A stretch of DNA of 64,000 nt from Bacteroidota bacterium (GTDB lineage Bacteria; Bacteroidota; Bacteroidia; UBA8524): positions 43,175-107,174 of the forward strand of contig WGMZ01000001.1 in NCBI GenBank assembly GCA_016124735.1, in the 5' to 3' direction. Below are positions 1 to 9,348 of the stretch, one piece after another (the stretch's first letter is position 1; each line of letters begins with the position of its first letter). The position numbers and the translations under genes are program-made. The notes below the pieces were generated by a model. It had not been told where the DNA came from. It made no database searches and worked only from the letters and a program-made list of their open reading frames with translations.

Positions 1-2
1 TC

Positions 3-3000
3 ATAGAATACGACAGCTTATTAATTGTCACAGTAAGCGATAAGTACGGTTGTTACCATCGCGATTCAGTAAATGCAACGGCATGGGCACTGCCAAAAGC
101 ATCCATCTATGTTCCATTGGATGAACAATGCTTTTCCGGAAATGAATTTTCATTTTACGATTCCACCCGAATTGAGGATGGATCCAATTTAGCGAGGACC
201 TGGATTTTAGGAGAATCGGATTCAAGTTCGTTGGCAAATGCCTCCAAGCATTTTTCCAGTTACGACACCTTCGCAATAACCCTGTACAGTAAGAGCAAAC
301 ACGGTTGTTTGGATACGGCATACGATTCTGTCATTGTGCATCCGCAAGCGACACCGCGAATTCATCTTTCAGATTCTGCCCAATGCCTTTTGGGAAATCA
401 TTATGTGTTCGATTCGAAACTGAGCACCATACCCTACGAAAGCATTGATACCTCATTTTGGGATTTTGGAGATACAACAGGAGATACCGCGCAAACAGTT
501 CAAAAGACCTATTCGAGGTATGGGTACATGAATGTGCGGCTCATTACACAAACGCAAAGTGGGTGTCTGGATACGGCATGGCAAAGCGTTCGCGTCAATC
601 CCAATCCAAAGCTTTCTATCACCATAAACGATTCATTGGTATGTCTGAGTGAGAACGAAGTGCAGCTAGACGCATTGAATTCAAGCATAGATGATGGCTA
701 TATCGCTTCATTGTCGTGGGATTATGCGGATGGACATCAGGATACAGGCTGGAGTCCTGCTACCTATGCTTATTCTCATGCAGATACGTTCCTCGTTCGT
801 CTGAACGCGTTATCCGACCAGCAATGTGGAGATACAACATGGCAAAATGTCGTGATTCATCCTCAGAGCCAAATTCGTTTATTGGTTGATACTTCCGAAG
901 TTTGTTACCGCGGAAATATATTCCATTTTGACGGATCGAAAAGTACTGTGAGCTCGGGAAGTATCGTGCAGTTTGTCTGGAATTATGATGACGGACAATT
1001 CGATTATGGAGCGCAGCATAGTCATACTTATAGCAATTACGATTCATTCCGGGTACGTTTGGTCACCGCAACCCATCTATATTGCCGGGACACGGCCTAT
1101 CAACTAATCATTGTGCATCCCCAGACGAGTCTGGATTTTGTGTCCAACCTGGATTCTCAATGCCTGAACCTCAACAATTTTAGTTTTGATGCTTCAGGAA
1201 GTCAAATTCCATGGGGCAGCATCGATCGTCTCTATTGGGATTTTGGCAATACCGTTCAGGATACCGGATGGTTGATTCAAAATTTCATGTATCAAAATGC
1301 TGGCACTTTTACTGTCAGGCTAGCAAGCAAGAGCGATTACGGATGCAGGGATACGGTTCGGTATACACGAGTCGTACATCCGAGAATGACTCCTGTGATT
1401 CAGTCGAATTATTACACGCACTGTTTCAGTTTTCATTCTTTTCAGTTTGATGCTTCTCTCAGTCAGATTCCCTGGGGAAGCATCGATACCTTCCAATGGG
1501 ATTTGGAAGATGGAGCGAATTTTAGAGGAATGCAGCCAGCGGCCTATTCATTTAATACAGCCGATTCATTTGACGTTCGCCTGATAAGCACCAGCAATGA
1601 AGGATGTAAGGATACTACATTTTCGGAGGTAGTGGTGTATCCGCAACCTGTGGCTCGAATTGATTTCAATGAAGATGAACATTGCTTATCGGGAAATGAT
1701 TTTCGTTTTGATGCGTCGAGCAGTTCGGTAGCTACGGGAAATATCACCAACTATCATTGGGATTTTGGAGATGGAGCTTCCTCTGATCAGATACTGGTAG
1801 CCCATAAAATATATGGATCGAACGGAAGTTACGTATTGAAGCTTCGAGTGGAAACCGGACTGTCTTGTGCCGATTCAGCGTATGCTCCAATTGTTGTACA
1901 CCCGCAAATGGTTCCAAAAGTGCAGATTGTGGATTCCTTTGTTTGTATACGTGGTAACTTTTTTGATTTGAACGCATCATCCTCTACGATTCCTTATGGC
2001 GGAATACAATCGTATTTGTGGAGTTTTAATGATGGAACGAATCTATCCGGCGCTCTTGTTCAAGTCAGATTTGCGTACTACGACACCTTTAATTTTCAGT
2101 TAAAGACCATTTCTGACAAGGCCTGTGAAGACTCCATTTCGCGAAAATTGATAGTTTATCCTCAGCCGACAGCTCGATTTGTAATAAATGATTCCATCCA
2201 GTGTTTTGACAAAAGACAAGCCTTTGATTTTGATGCGAATAGCAGTTCGGTGCCCGATTCATGGTCTGGAATTGTTAAGTATGAATGGTCGAGCGACGAC
2301 CCCGATACCCACAGCGGACAATACTGGTTGAATAAGACCTTTGCATCCAGAGGAGTTTATACGATTCAATTGCGCGTTCAAACGAAAGATGGTTGTTGGG
2401 ACACGACCGAAAGAAAGGTGCTTTTTTATCCGGCCATGGTACCCGGATTCACAACCCATGATACGGCGCAGTGCTTTAATGAACATTCCTTTGTTTTCAA
2501 CGGCACGAATAGCCGCATTCCACTGGGTTCTATTTCTAAATATACCTGGAAATACGAAGATCAAACATCATCTACCGGATTGTTTAGTCCGCCGAAGCGT
2601 TTTGCCACATACGATACATTCACCGTCTGGCTGGTAACCACAAGCAATGAGAATTGCGAAGACTCTACCTCTGGTGAGGTGATCGTGTTTGAATCGCCGA
2701 CAGCCAATTTCTCTGTTCCGGAAACCTGCCTGAAGCAAGCTTCCATATTTACAGATGAGTCTGCAACAAATCATGATACTCTGATTTCCTGGCATTGGCA
2801 GTTTGGCGATCAGGATACTTCTATTGAGCAAAATCCGGTACATTATTACAAGGGAGTGGCCTATTACGATGTAGTTTTGAGTGTAGAGTCGCAGAATCAT
2901 TGCTTTCATGACACGATGATTCCGGGTGCTGCCTGGGTCAAAGAATTACCCCTTGCGGATTTTACCTTTGAAAGAGTCAATTTCGATTTTGAAAAAGTAG

Positions 3001-3467
3001 AATTTCACTATACTGACCATTCGCAGAATCCAATTTCATGGGACTGGGATTTTGGAGATGGACAGAGCAGCTCATATCAAAATCCAAATGTAAAGTATGC
3101 CGACACGGCCCATTACCGGGTGCAGCTCATTGTTTCCAATGACTTGAATTGTTTGGATACAACGGTGAAAACGGTTTGGGCATTACCGGAGTTTTTGTTG
3201 TACATGCCGAATGCTTTCTCTCCGAATGCAGATGGAAACAATGAGACTTTTGGCCCGTCGGCGTCTCAGTATTTCATTGAATACAAAATGCAAATATTTA
3301 ATCGCTGGGGCGAGATGCTTTTTGAAACAGAAGATTTAAACCAGCGTTGGGATGGTAGATTTCGAGGCGAAGTATGCGAGAGCGAAGTATACCTTTACAA
3401 GGTGCATATTATTGATCTTTTCGGGAAGATACACAACCTGAATGGGGTGGTTACCCTGCTGCACTAA
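3..3467 (+). CDS. Giant PKD-repeat surface protein with T9SS type B (CHU_C) tail, 5'-truncated
   Basis: The reading frame is open to the left window edge, so the N-terminus and signal peptide are missing. About 1150 residues are visible. I count ten consecutive repeats of roughly 95 residues. Each starts with a Cys (for example QCLLGN, VCYRGN, HCLSGN), continues with an F-x-FDASxS stretch and a degenerate PKD core (WDFGD or WDYADG), and ends near a second Cys in a GCxDT motif. This suggests one disulfide per repeat. Two more canonical PKD domains follow, and then a gliding-motility-associated CHU_C domain (MPNAFSPNADGNNE ... NRWGE). CHU_C is known as a type B sorting signal for T9SS export, so the protein is probably cell-surface or secreted. 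An adhesive or matrix role is inference. Its stop overlaps the convergent folC stop by four bases. Confidence 0.85.
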   Translation: MEYDSLLIVTVSDKYGCYHRDSVNATAWALPKASIYVPLDEQCFSGNEFSFYDSTRIEDGSNLARTWILGESDSSSLANASKHFSSYDTFAITLYSKSKHGCLDTAYDSVIVHPQATPRIHLSDSAQCLLGNHYVFDSKLSTIPYESIDTSFWDFGDTTGDTAQTVQKTYSRYGYMNVRLITQTQSGCLDTAWQSVRVNPNPKLSITINDSLVCLSENEVQLDALNSSIDDGYIASLSWDYADGHQDTGWSPATYAYSHADTFLVRLNALSDQQCGDTTWQNVVIHPQSQIRLLVDTSEVCYRGNIFHFDGSKSTVSSGSIVQFVWNYDDGQFDYGAQHSHTYSNYDSFRVRLVTATHLYCRDTAYQLIIVHPQTSLDFVSNLDSQCLNLNNFSFDASGSQIPWGSIDRLYWDFGNTVQDTGWLIQNFMYQNAGTFTVRLASKSDYGCRDTVRYTRVVHPRMTPVIQSNYYTHCFSFHSFQFDASLSQIPWGSIDTFQWDLEDGANFRGMQPAAYSFNTADSFDVRLISTSNEGCKDTTFSEVVVYPQPVARIDFNEDEHCLSGNDFRFDASSSSVATGNITNYHWDFGDGASSDQILVAHKIYGSNGSYVLKLRVETGLSCADSAYAPIVVHPQMVPKVQIVDSFVCIRGNFFDLNASSSTIPYGGIQSYLWSFNDGTNLSGALVQVRFAYYDTFNFQLKTISDKACEDSISRKLIVYPQPTARFVINDSIQCFDKRQAFDFDANSSSVPDSWSGIVKYEWSSDDPDTHSGQYWLNKTFASRGVYTIQLRVQTKDGCWDTTERKVLFYPAMVPGFTTHDTAQCFNEHSFVFNGTNSRIPLGSISKYTWKYEDQTSSTGLFSPPKRFATYDTFTVWLVTTSNENCEDSTSGEVIVFESPTANFSVPETCLKQASIFTDESATNHDTLISWHWQFGDQDTSIEQNPVHYYKGVAYYDVVLSVESQNHCFHDTMIPGAAWVKELPLADFTFERVNFDFEKVEFHYTDHSQNPISWDWDFGDGQSSSYQNPNVKYADTAHYRVQLIVSNDLNCLDTTVKTVWALPEFLLYMPNAFSPNADGNNETFGPSASQYFIEYKMQIFNRWGEMLFETEDLNQRWDGRFRGEVCESEVYLYKVHIIDLFGKIHNLNGVVTLLH

Positions 3468-4747
3468 ACCACTTCTGCGACCACGAAAGTACTTCCGCCA
3501 AGAAAGATCAGATCATTTTTATCCGCTGATTCTTTAGCTGCTCTCAAGGCACTTGGGACATCGGGAATAATTATTCCCTGCAGTCCTACCGCCGCAGCCT
3601 TTTGGGCCAGCAGTTGGGCAGGCATTGCTCTGGGTATTTTTGCCTGTGTAAAATAGTATTTGGCTGCTTTTGGAAACATTTTCAATACTTTCTCGACATC
3701 CTTATCTCCAACCATACCCAGGATGAAATGCAGTTTCTTATAATCCTCCATTTCCAGCATTCCGAGTACTTCGCGGATTCCATCCTCATTATGCCCGGTA
3801 TCGCATACCACCCGTGGATTTTCGCTCAGCCATTGCCAGCGTCCCATGAGTCCGGTACTTTCTTTCACCTGCATCAGGCCCTTTTGAATATTTGTTTGAT
3901 TCACAGAAAATCCTTTGTCTTCTATCAATTGCAGGGTCATTAAGACCCCTGGAATATTGTACCGTTGGTATGATCCAAGCAGATCGGTACTTAAATCATA
4001 AGATTTGTCATGCTGTGTTACCCGAAACTTTTGATAATAGTTGTTTCTTTCCAGAAATTCCATCTCAATGGTTTGGTCGGCGAAAAAGAGCGGGGCATGC
4101 ATTTGTTGCGCTTTATCCGAGAAAACCCCACTGGTTTCCTGCTGGCTTGTGCCGATGACTACAGGCACCTTTTCTTTGATGATGCCTGCTTTTTCTCCGG
4201 CAATGGCAGCCAATTCGTTGCCCAGAAATTCCATGTGGTCATATCCAATATTAGTGATGAGAGAAACCAATGGAGTAATTACATTGGTGCTATCCAAACG
4301 TCCGCCCATTCCGGTTTCTATTACAGCAATATCTACCTGATGACGCGCAAAATGGTCAAAGGCCATTGCCACGCCTAATTCAAAGAAGGATGGCTGAATC
4401 TCTTCAATCTTTTCTTCCATCCTGGAGGTAAAGCCAATCACTTCTGATTCTGAAATCATCTCGCCATTCACACGGATCCGTTCGCGAAAATCGCGCAGGT
4501 GAGGGGAAGTATAAAGTCCGGTTTTGTAACCTGCGGCCAGCAATACTGCGGCCAGCATATGAGAAGAACTCCCTTTTCCGTTGGTGCCGGCTACATGTAT
4601 GCTTTTGAACTTATGGTGTGGTTGATCCAAAAAATCACAAAGAGCCAGTGTATTGGTCAGATCTTTTTTAAAGGCTATTGCACCAACCCGGGTAAACATA
4701 GGTAGGCGACTGAATAGAAATTCTAGGGTTTCGGAATAACTGCGCAC
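3464..4747 (-). CDS. folC: Bifunctional folylpolyglutamate synthase / dihydrofolate synthase
   Basis: 427 residues, normal for FolC. The enzyme attaches glutamate to dihydropteroate and extends the polyglutamate tail of folates in the cytoplasm. The Mur-ligase P-loop HVAGTNGKGSSSH lies near residue 54, followed by the family signature YTSPHLRDFRERI. The start is a GTG directly after the TAA of tonB. The N-terminal SYSETLEFLFSRLPMF segment is typical of Bacteroidota FolC, so I keep this start rather than the ATG at the internal Met. It is the last gene of the exbB-exbD-tonB-folC run and is probably translationally coupled to tonB. Confidence 0.95.
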   Translation of the reverse strand: MRSYSETLEFLFSRLPMFTRVGAIAFKKDLTNTLALCDFLDQPHHKFKSIHVAGTNGKGSSSHMLAAVLLAAGYKTGLYTSPHLRDFRERIRVNGEMISESEVIGFTSRMEEKIEEIQPSFFELGVAMAFDHFARHQVDIAVIETGMGGRLDSTNVITPLVSLITNIGYDHMEFLGNELAAIAGEKAGIIKEKVPVVIGTSQQETSGVFSDKAQQMHAPLFFADQTIEMEFLERNNYYQKFRVTQHDKSYDLSTDLLGSYQRYNIPGVLMTLQLIEDKGFSVNQTNIQKGLMQVKESTGLMGRWQWLSENPRVVCDTGHNEDGIREVLGMLEMEDYKKLHFILGMVGDKDVEKVLKMFPKAAKYYFTQAKIPRAMPAQLLAQKAAAVGLQGIIIPDVPSALRAAKESADKNDLIFLGGSTFVVAEVV

Positions 4748-5497
4748 TTATTGAAATTGTACAGGCAACACATCTACCACATTTTGAGTGGTATTGGGAT
4801 CGGCTTCGAAGCGCCAGGTTTTAGCATAGTTAATTGCCTCTGTCCTGCAAACCATATTTGAGATGGTTGAGTTTTTAGGGTCATATTCGGCTTTTACCAC
4901 AAATCCTCGAGGGTCTACTTCAATGCGCACCATAATAATTCCTTTCATCTCACAGCGGGAATGTCCAATGGGTTTTTGAATGGCATTCCGACTTCCCAAT
5001 CCTGTTCCGTTTTTTCCAGTACCACCAATACCTGTGGGAGATCCATTGTCTCCACCATCGGGGCTGCCCTGATTCCCAGGGTTCCCATTTTCTCCGGTAC
5101 CACCGGAAGTTCTGCCATTGTTCGTGAAAGTTCTCGGAGGAGTGGGGGTAGGATTGGATTGCTCCGGAGTATTGCTGGACACTTCCGTAGGCTTGCTTGG
5201 ATTTTGATCGATGCTTGGAGCATCTTCCATATCCTGAGTAAGACTCTCTTCCGGGTTGGGGTTGGATGTCGTTGGATTGGCTTCCGGCAATTCTGCAAAT
5301 TCCTGCATCATACCACCATCAGGGGTTCCTAAAATGAGGTCGACCCCTTCTTCTTCCGGGGGCGGGACCTGGTAATACAATCCGAGTGAAAATAGCACAG
5401 CAAGGATCAGTCCGACACTTATCAAAGTGCCGAGAATCCCTGCTCTGCGGTTTTTCTTCTCCTCTTGACTGTATCTTTTTTCGATGGATGTTTTCAT
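4748..5497 (-). CDS. tonB: TonB-family energy transducer
   Basis: 249 residues. A short cytoplasmic N-terminus is followed by one transmembrane helix at about residues 18-41. Then comes a long Pro/Asn/Gly/Ser-rich periplasmic linker, and a C-terminal domain from about residue 170 with the TonB-like pattern GIIMVRIEVDPRGFV. It probably passes proton-motive force from ExbBD to outer-membrane receptors. The ATG at 5497 overlaps the exbD stop as TGATG, which supports this start over the GTG one codon upstream. The Gly/Asn-rich linker is longer and more repetitive than in classical TonB. Confidence 0.85.
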   Translation of the reverse strand: MKTSIEKRYSQEEKKNRRAGILGTLISVGLILAVLFSLGLYYQVPPPEEEGVDLILGTPDGGMMQEFAELPEANPTTSNPNPEESLTQDMEDAPSIDQNPSKPTEVSSNTPEQSNPTPTPPRTFTNNGRTSGGTGENGNPGNQGSPDGGDNGSPTGIGGTGKNGTGLGSRNAIQKPIGHSRCEMKGIIMVRIEVDPRGFVVKAEYDPKNSTISNMVCRTEAINYAKTWRFEADPNTTQNVVDVLPVQFQ

Positions 5498-5895
5498 CAC
5501 TTCGGTCCTGTTTTTATTACCATGCGAAGTTTCAACTCCTGTGCTACGGTCATCACTTTAACCACATATTCAAGTGGTACGGACTTATCCGCGCTTAGTG
5601 CAAGAGTTACTTCATCCGGATTTTTACCTTTTAATACCTCTTGCATGGCAGAAGGTAAACTCTCATACGTTACCTTATTATTATTGACGTAGACATTGGT
5701 TTCCGCGTCAATGGCTACACTAATGGGTTTAGGTGCCGGCGTTTGAATGGTTCCTTTGGGCAACAGCAGCTTGATGGCATTTGGGTTGACCATGGTCGAA
5801 GTGATGATAAAGAAAATCAGCAACAGGAAAATCAGGTCTGTCATGGACGACATGCTGAACTCTGTTTTTACCTTGCTTCTTGTACTTAAATTCAT
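5497..5895 (-). CDS. exbD: ExbD/TolR biopolymer transport protein
   Basis: 132 residues, one transmembrane helix at about 18-38 with the essential membrane Asp at residue 20 (SMTDLIFLLLIFF), followed by a small periplasmic domain. In ExbBD motors this Asp carries protons. The start overlaps the exbB stop (TGATG) and the stop overlaps tonB the same way, so the three genes are co-translated. Confidence 0.92.
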   Translation of the reverse strand: MNLSTRSKVKTEFSMSSMTDLIFLLLIFFIITSTMVNPNAIKLLLPKGTIQTPAPKPISVAIDAETNVYVNNNKVTYESLPSAMQEVLKGKNPDEVTLALSADKSVPLEYVVKVMTVAQELKLRMVIKTGPK

Positions 5896-6569
5896 CAGGC
5901 GGGCTCTTGAAGTAAGTCAATAAATTCTACGGCAGCAGCTTCCATCCGGTGGACCACCTTTTCTATCATGGCAGAAAGCAGGTTGTGACCGATGTATGCA
6001 AAAATACCTACCACCAAGCCAGCTACGGTTGTTACCATTGCTTCGTAAATACCACCTGACAGTTGGGTGATGTCTATATTGTTTCCTGCATTGGCCATTT
6101 TAAAGAATGCACGAATCATTCCCGTTACAGTGCCAAGAAAACCAATCATTGGTGCAGCACCGGAAATGGTGGCCAAGGTAGCCATGCCTTTTTCCAGGCG
6201 GTATATTTCCAGTTTACCGACATTTTCTATGGCTACTTCGATGTTTTTCATAGGCTTTCCAATGCGGGAAATTCCCTTTTCGAGCATTCTGCCTATTGGC
6301 GTGCCGTTATTAGCACATAACGATTTGGCGCCTGCTATATTGCCACTGGCAACCATGTCTTTCACATTGGCCATGAAAGTGCCGTCCTGTTTGGACGCTT
6401 TCTTAATCGTCATGTAACGCTCAATAGTGAGGTAGATCCCAATCAGGAATAGAATAGCGATTGGAATCATAATCAGACCACCTTTCATGGTGAGGTCCAG
6501 CAAATTGAGTTTTTCTTCTGTAATGCTTACGCCGGTTGAGGTGGTGTCAGAGACAATTTGTAGAAACAT
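5895..6569 (-). CDS. exbB: ExbB/TolQ/MotA proton channel protein
   Basis: 224 residues. Three hydrophobic segments lie at about 30-52, 135-160 and 175-200. The family core is visible as LATISGAAPMIGFLGTVTGM followed by GGIYEAMVTTVAGLVVGI. It forms the inner-membrane proton channel with ExbD and energises the adjacent TonB. It lies five bases after the HU/SPOR gene, so that gene probably shares the transcript. Confidence 0.93.
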   Translation of the reverse strand: MFLQIVSDTTSTGVSITEEKLNLLDLTMKGGLIMIPIAILFLIGIYLTIERYMTIKKASKQDGTFMANVKDMVASGNIAGAKSLCANNGTPIGRMLEKGISRIGKPMKNIEVAIENVGKLEIYRLEKGMATLATISGAAPMIGFLGTVTGMIRAFFKMANAGNNIDITQLSGGIYEAMVTTVAGLVVGIFAYIGHNLLSAMIEKVVHRMEAAAVEFIDLLQEPA

Positions 6570-6574
6570 AAAGT

Positions 6575-7609
6575 TTAGTGTATATCGTTAGCAACGGCTA
6601 GAATCCAGGCCTTTGAGTTGGCACTACTTCGGATGAAACCTAGCCGTTCTTCTGCTTCAAATCTTTGGGTATGTCTTTCCGCACAAACGCGAATCCAATC
6701 GCCTTCTTGTGCCTGATAAGTGCATGCGCTATAGCCTTCGTGCTTGATTTTTTTCTCAAGCCTTTCGGCATTTTTGTAGTTTTTAAAAGCACCAATAACA
6801 ATGTAGTACACCGAATCTGTAGATGATGCTGACGGGTTGAATTCCTCAGTTTGCACTTGCTCGGTTTCGATGTTTTTGGTATAATCTACCTCCGGCGCCT
6901 GGGTTACTGCCTCGGGCATATCTTTTGTCATGTCTACTTCTTCCTCCGGTGAATTGGCAGACTCTTCTGGTGCTGCATCATTCTCAGGATTCGAAATCGG
7001 GGCATTGGAATGATAGCTGTGACCGAACGGGTTTAAAATACCCCATTGTTTTCCAAAGGGAGTATCAACCGCATTATTTATTATCCAGCCACCGAGAATG
7101 ATCAAGGCAAGGGAAGCCGCCATAGTTATCCACCCGATGCTTTTTTTACGTATAGGTGCCATCGCTTTTCTCTGAATTTGTTTCGGTTTTACCAGGGGTT
7201 CAATCTTCAGACTGTCCAAGCCATAGGTTTCCCTGTCAGCATTGGTGTTTTTGTCAGGAAAGAAAGTGATTTGTCCCTCCTGGTTTTGTTTGAATTCTCC
7301 TAGTCCTGGCATGGCGTATTCCCGTTTGTCGCTCAGCGTATCTTTCACCTGTTCGACAAATCGGTTGATTTCTTTCAAAGCACTGTTGTAATCGTATTTT
7401 TCCTGATTGACCAATGCGGCAGCCAGAAGACCGTCGTTGCTTTGCAGTTGCTTATTAAAAAAGGGGAGCGCACGTGCCGGATAAAACCGCTTGTCTTTCT
7501 CATCGTACGCTGCGGGCAAATGATTGAGAATGAAGCCCCCGAGTCCGGGAATCACCACACAATCATTTTTAAATAATAACAGACGTATTTGTTCGCTGAT
7601 CAATTTCAA
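6575..7609 (-). CDS. CCDC81-type HU domain and SPOR domain protein
   Basis: 344 residues. The N-terminus (LLFKNDCVVIPGLGGFILN) and the following 60 residues (YAMPGLGEFKQNQEG) match the two bacterial CCDC81-like HU domains found together in Bacteroidota. A single transmembrane helix lies near 157-180. An acidic linker follows, and then a SPOR domain at about 265-340 (YYIVIGAFKNYKNAERL). SPOR domains bind glycan strands stripped of stem peptides. The HU-like part would face the cytoplasm and the SPOR domain the periplasm, so a link between a cytoplasmic partner and septal peptidoglycan is plausible but unproven. First gene of the run leading to exbB. Confidence 0.85.
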   Translation of the reverse strand: MKLISEQIRLLLFKNDCVVIPGLGGFILNHLPAAYDEKDKRFYPARALPFFNKQLQSNDGLLAAALVNQEKYDYNSALKEINRFVEQVKDTLSDKREYAMPGLGEFKQNQEGQITFFPDKNTNADRETYGLDSLKIEPLVKPKQIQRKAMAPIRKKSIGWITMAASLALIILGGWIINNAVDTPFGKQWGILNPFGHSYHSNAPISNPENDAAPEESANSPEEEVDMTKDMPEAVTQAPEVDYTKNIETEQVQTEEFNPSASSTDSVYYIVIGAFKNYKNAERLEKKIKHEGYSACTYQAQEGDWIRVCAERHTQRFEAEERLGFIRSSANSKAWILAVANDIH

Positions 7610-7672
7610 GTTATTCGCTTTAGGCTGTAAAGTTACATTGTGCCAACTGTTCTGTCAAACGTCTTCTCCATT

Positions 7673-9304
7673 TTAAAATCCAATAGCAATTCCGGCATGC
7701 ATATTAAAGCTATACATGGGGTAGCGGTACCAAACCTGGAAATTTTGACCCAATAAATTGTTCAGTCGCAGGAACGCAGAAATTTGTTTCTTATACCGAT
7801 AGTCCAAACCCAGGTTAAAATCACCCAATGCCTTAATGCTGTGGAAGGCATCCGTAGGTTCATTTATCCGATAAGATTTTCTTTTCCCATAGACGAAGGC
7901 GTCCATGCTCAACAGGATTTTATCTCCCATATTGTATGTCATGTTCAGCTTGGTTTGCAGATTCGGCAATTGCCAGGCTGCTGTCTGAATGGTGGTTTTA
8001 TAAAAATTATATTTCACATCCAGAGCCAGTCTGAATTTTTCACTGTATTGATGGGTTATTTCGCCATTGAGTTGGGTGAGTTCTATGTCGTCATTAATGA
8101 TTACATAGGTGTTCAACATATTTGTGTCCATTACAAACAGAGGCATGTCTTTGGTGCGTGTGTAAAGTACTTTTGCCACGAAACCTGTATTTCCTGTCAA
8201 TTTACCTTTCAATCCGCCATTCATAATAAACTGCTGAATGCTGGGTTGAAGGTTTGGGTTATAGCTCATATAGGGATTTGTATTAGCGAAATCCCTGAAA
8301 TTGTTCTTGTTTACCTGTCCGGTAATGCCTGCAAAAAACGCAAGTTGATTTTTTTCAATTTCGTAAACACCTTCCAATCTTGGAAAGAAGGTAAACAAGG
8401 TGCTTTCATTTTGTTGTTGCTTGATGGTGCTGTTGAAACCCAGGGTCATCTCCCAGTTTTTCTTACGAATCGTATAGTAAGGTTGGATGTCAATATAGTT
8501 TCTGACAAACGATGTACTGTCGTTGGAGAAATTTTGCATTTGATAACCCAGTTGGATGGACAACTCATTCTTTTCTACCAGAAAGCGATACAATCCATGC
8601 AGATTTAAGCGGTTCTCTGTTTGTTTCCAGCGATCAGAAAATGAGTAAAAGTCGCCTTCTGCCCGGAAATAGGTTTTGTTTCTGCCCAAGGGTTTGGTTT
8701 CCCATGCGAGTTTTCCGCCAAGGTTCTGAAAGAATTGCTGGATATCTGAGTTCTTAGCCGGTTTGTATACTTCCGGATCATAACCATAGAAGTAAAAACT
8801 TCTTCGCTTGAAGTTAAAATTGGCTTCCAGGTTCCCCTTTTTAAAGTATCGTTTGCCTACGATTCCTCCCCGGTTGCGGATAAAATCCATATAACCCGGA
8901 CCATTGGCGCTCATGAAATGATAGTCAAAAGCCAGCATGCCATTTTTACCTGGCATTACAATATAGGCATCGGCCATGGGAGAAAGGTTTGAGCCATACC
9001 CAACTTTGATATAATTGTGATGATAGCTGGGTTCCTTTTCTTTCTGCATTCTCTCCGCTTTTGGAACCTGAATTTTTGCAGGTACGGCAAGCGGACTTAC
9101 CTGTACGCTGTAACTCAGCTCGGGATGATGGTATTCCGGAGTTTCAATTTTTGGCTCTGTAGGAATTCGGCGCGCATCTGTTAACTCAACCCGGTTTCTG
9201 CCAATCATGATGGCAGTATCTCCCTGAGTCAGGTTTCTTCTGTTTTGAGCATTCGCTCCTGCACAAATTCCCAGCGCCAAGCCAGTTATAATCCAATGTT
9301 TCAT
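7673..9304 (-). CDS. Outer-membrane beta-barrel protein, TonB-receptor-like without plug
   Basis: 543 residues with a clear signal peptide ending ANAQ. After a proline-rich N-terminal stretch of about 90 residues, the rest alternates hydrophobic and polar residues with many aromatic belts (GYGSNLSPMADAYI, YRYPMYSFNMHAGIAIGF), ending in a C-terminal Phe as barrel proteins do. It resembles the barrel part of TonB-dependent receptors, but I see no plug domain. It lies 63 bases upstream of the SPOR/exbB operon on the same strand, so co-function with TonB is possible. Substrate unknown. Confidence 0.75.
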   Translation of the reverse strand: MKHWIITGLALGICAGANAQNRRNLTQGDTAIMIGRNRVELTDARRIPTEPKIETPEYHHPELSYSVQVSPLAVPAKIQVPKAERMQKEKEPSYHHNYIKVGYGSNLSPMADAYIVMPGKNGMLAFDYHFMSANGPGYMDFIRNRGGIVGKRYFKKGNLEANFNFKRRSFYFYGYDPEVYKPAKNSDIQQFFQNLGGKLAWETKPLGRNKTYFRAEGDFYSFSDRWKQTENRLNLHGLYRFLVEKNELSIQLGYQMQNFSNDSTSFVRNYIDIQPYYTIRKKNWEMTLGFNSTIKQQQNESTLFTFFPRLEGVYEIEKNQLAFFAGITGQVNKNNFRDFANTNPYMSYNPNLQPSIQQFIMNGGLKGKLTGNTGFVAKVLYTRTKDMPLFVMDTNMLNTYVIINDDIELTQLNGEITHQYSEKFRLALDVKYNFYKTTIQTAAWQLPNLQTKLNMTYNMGDKILLSMDAFVYGKRKSYRINEPTDAFHSIKALGDFNLGLDYRYKKQISAFLRLNNLLGQNFQVWYRYPMYSFNMHAGIAIGF

Positions 9305-9348
9305 GTAAGGGCCTTCCTTATAGAAGCAACGCCCAAATCTAGAGAAAA

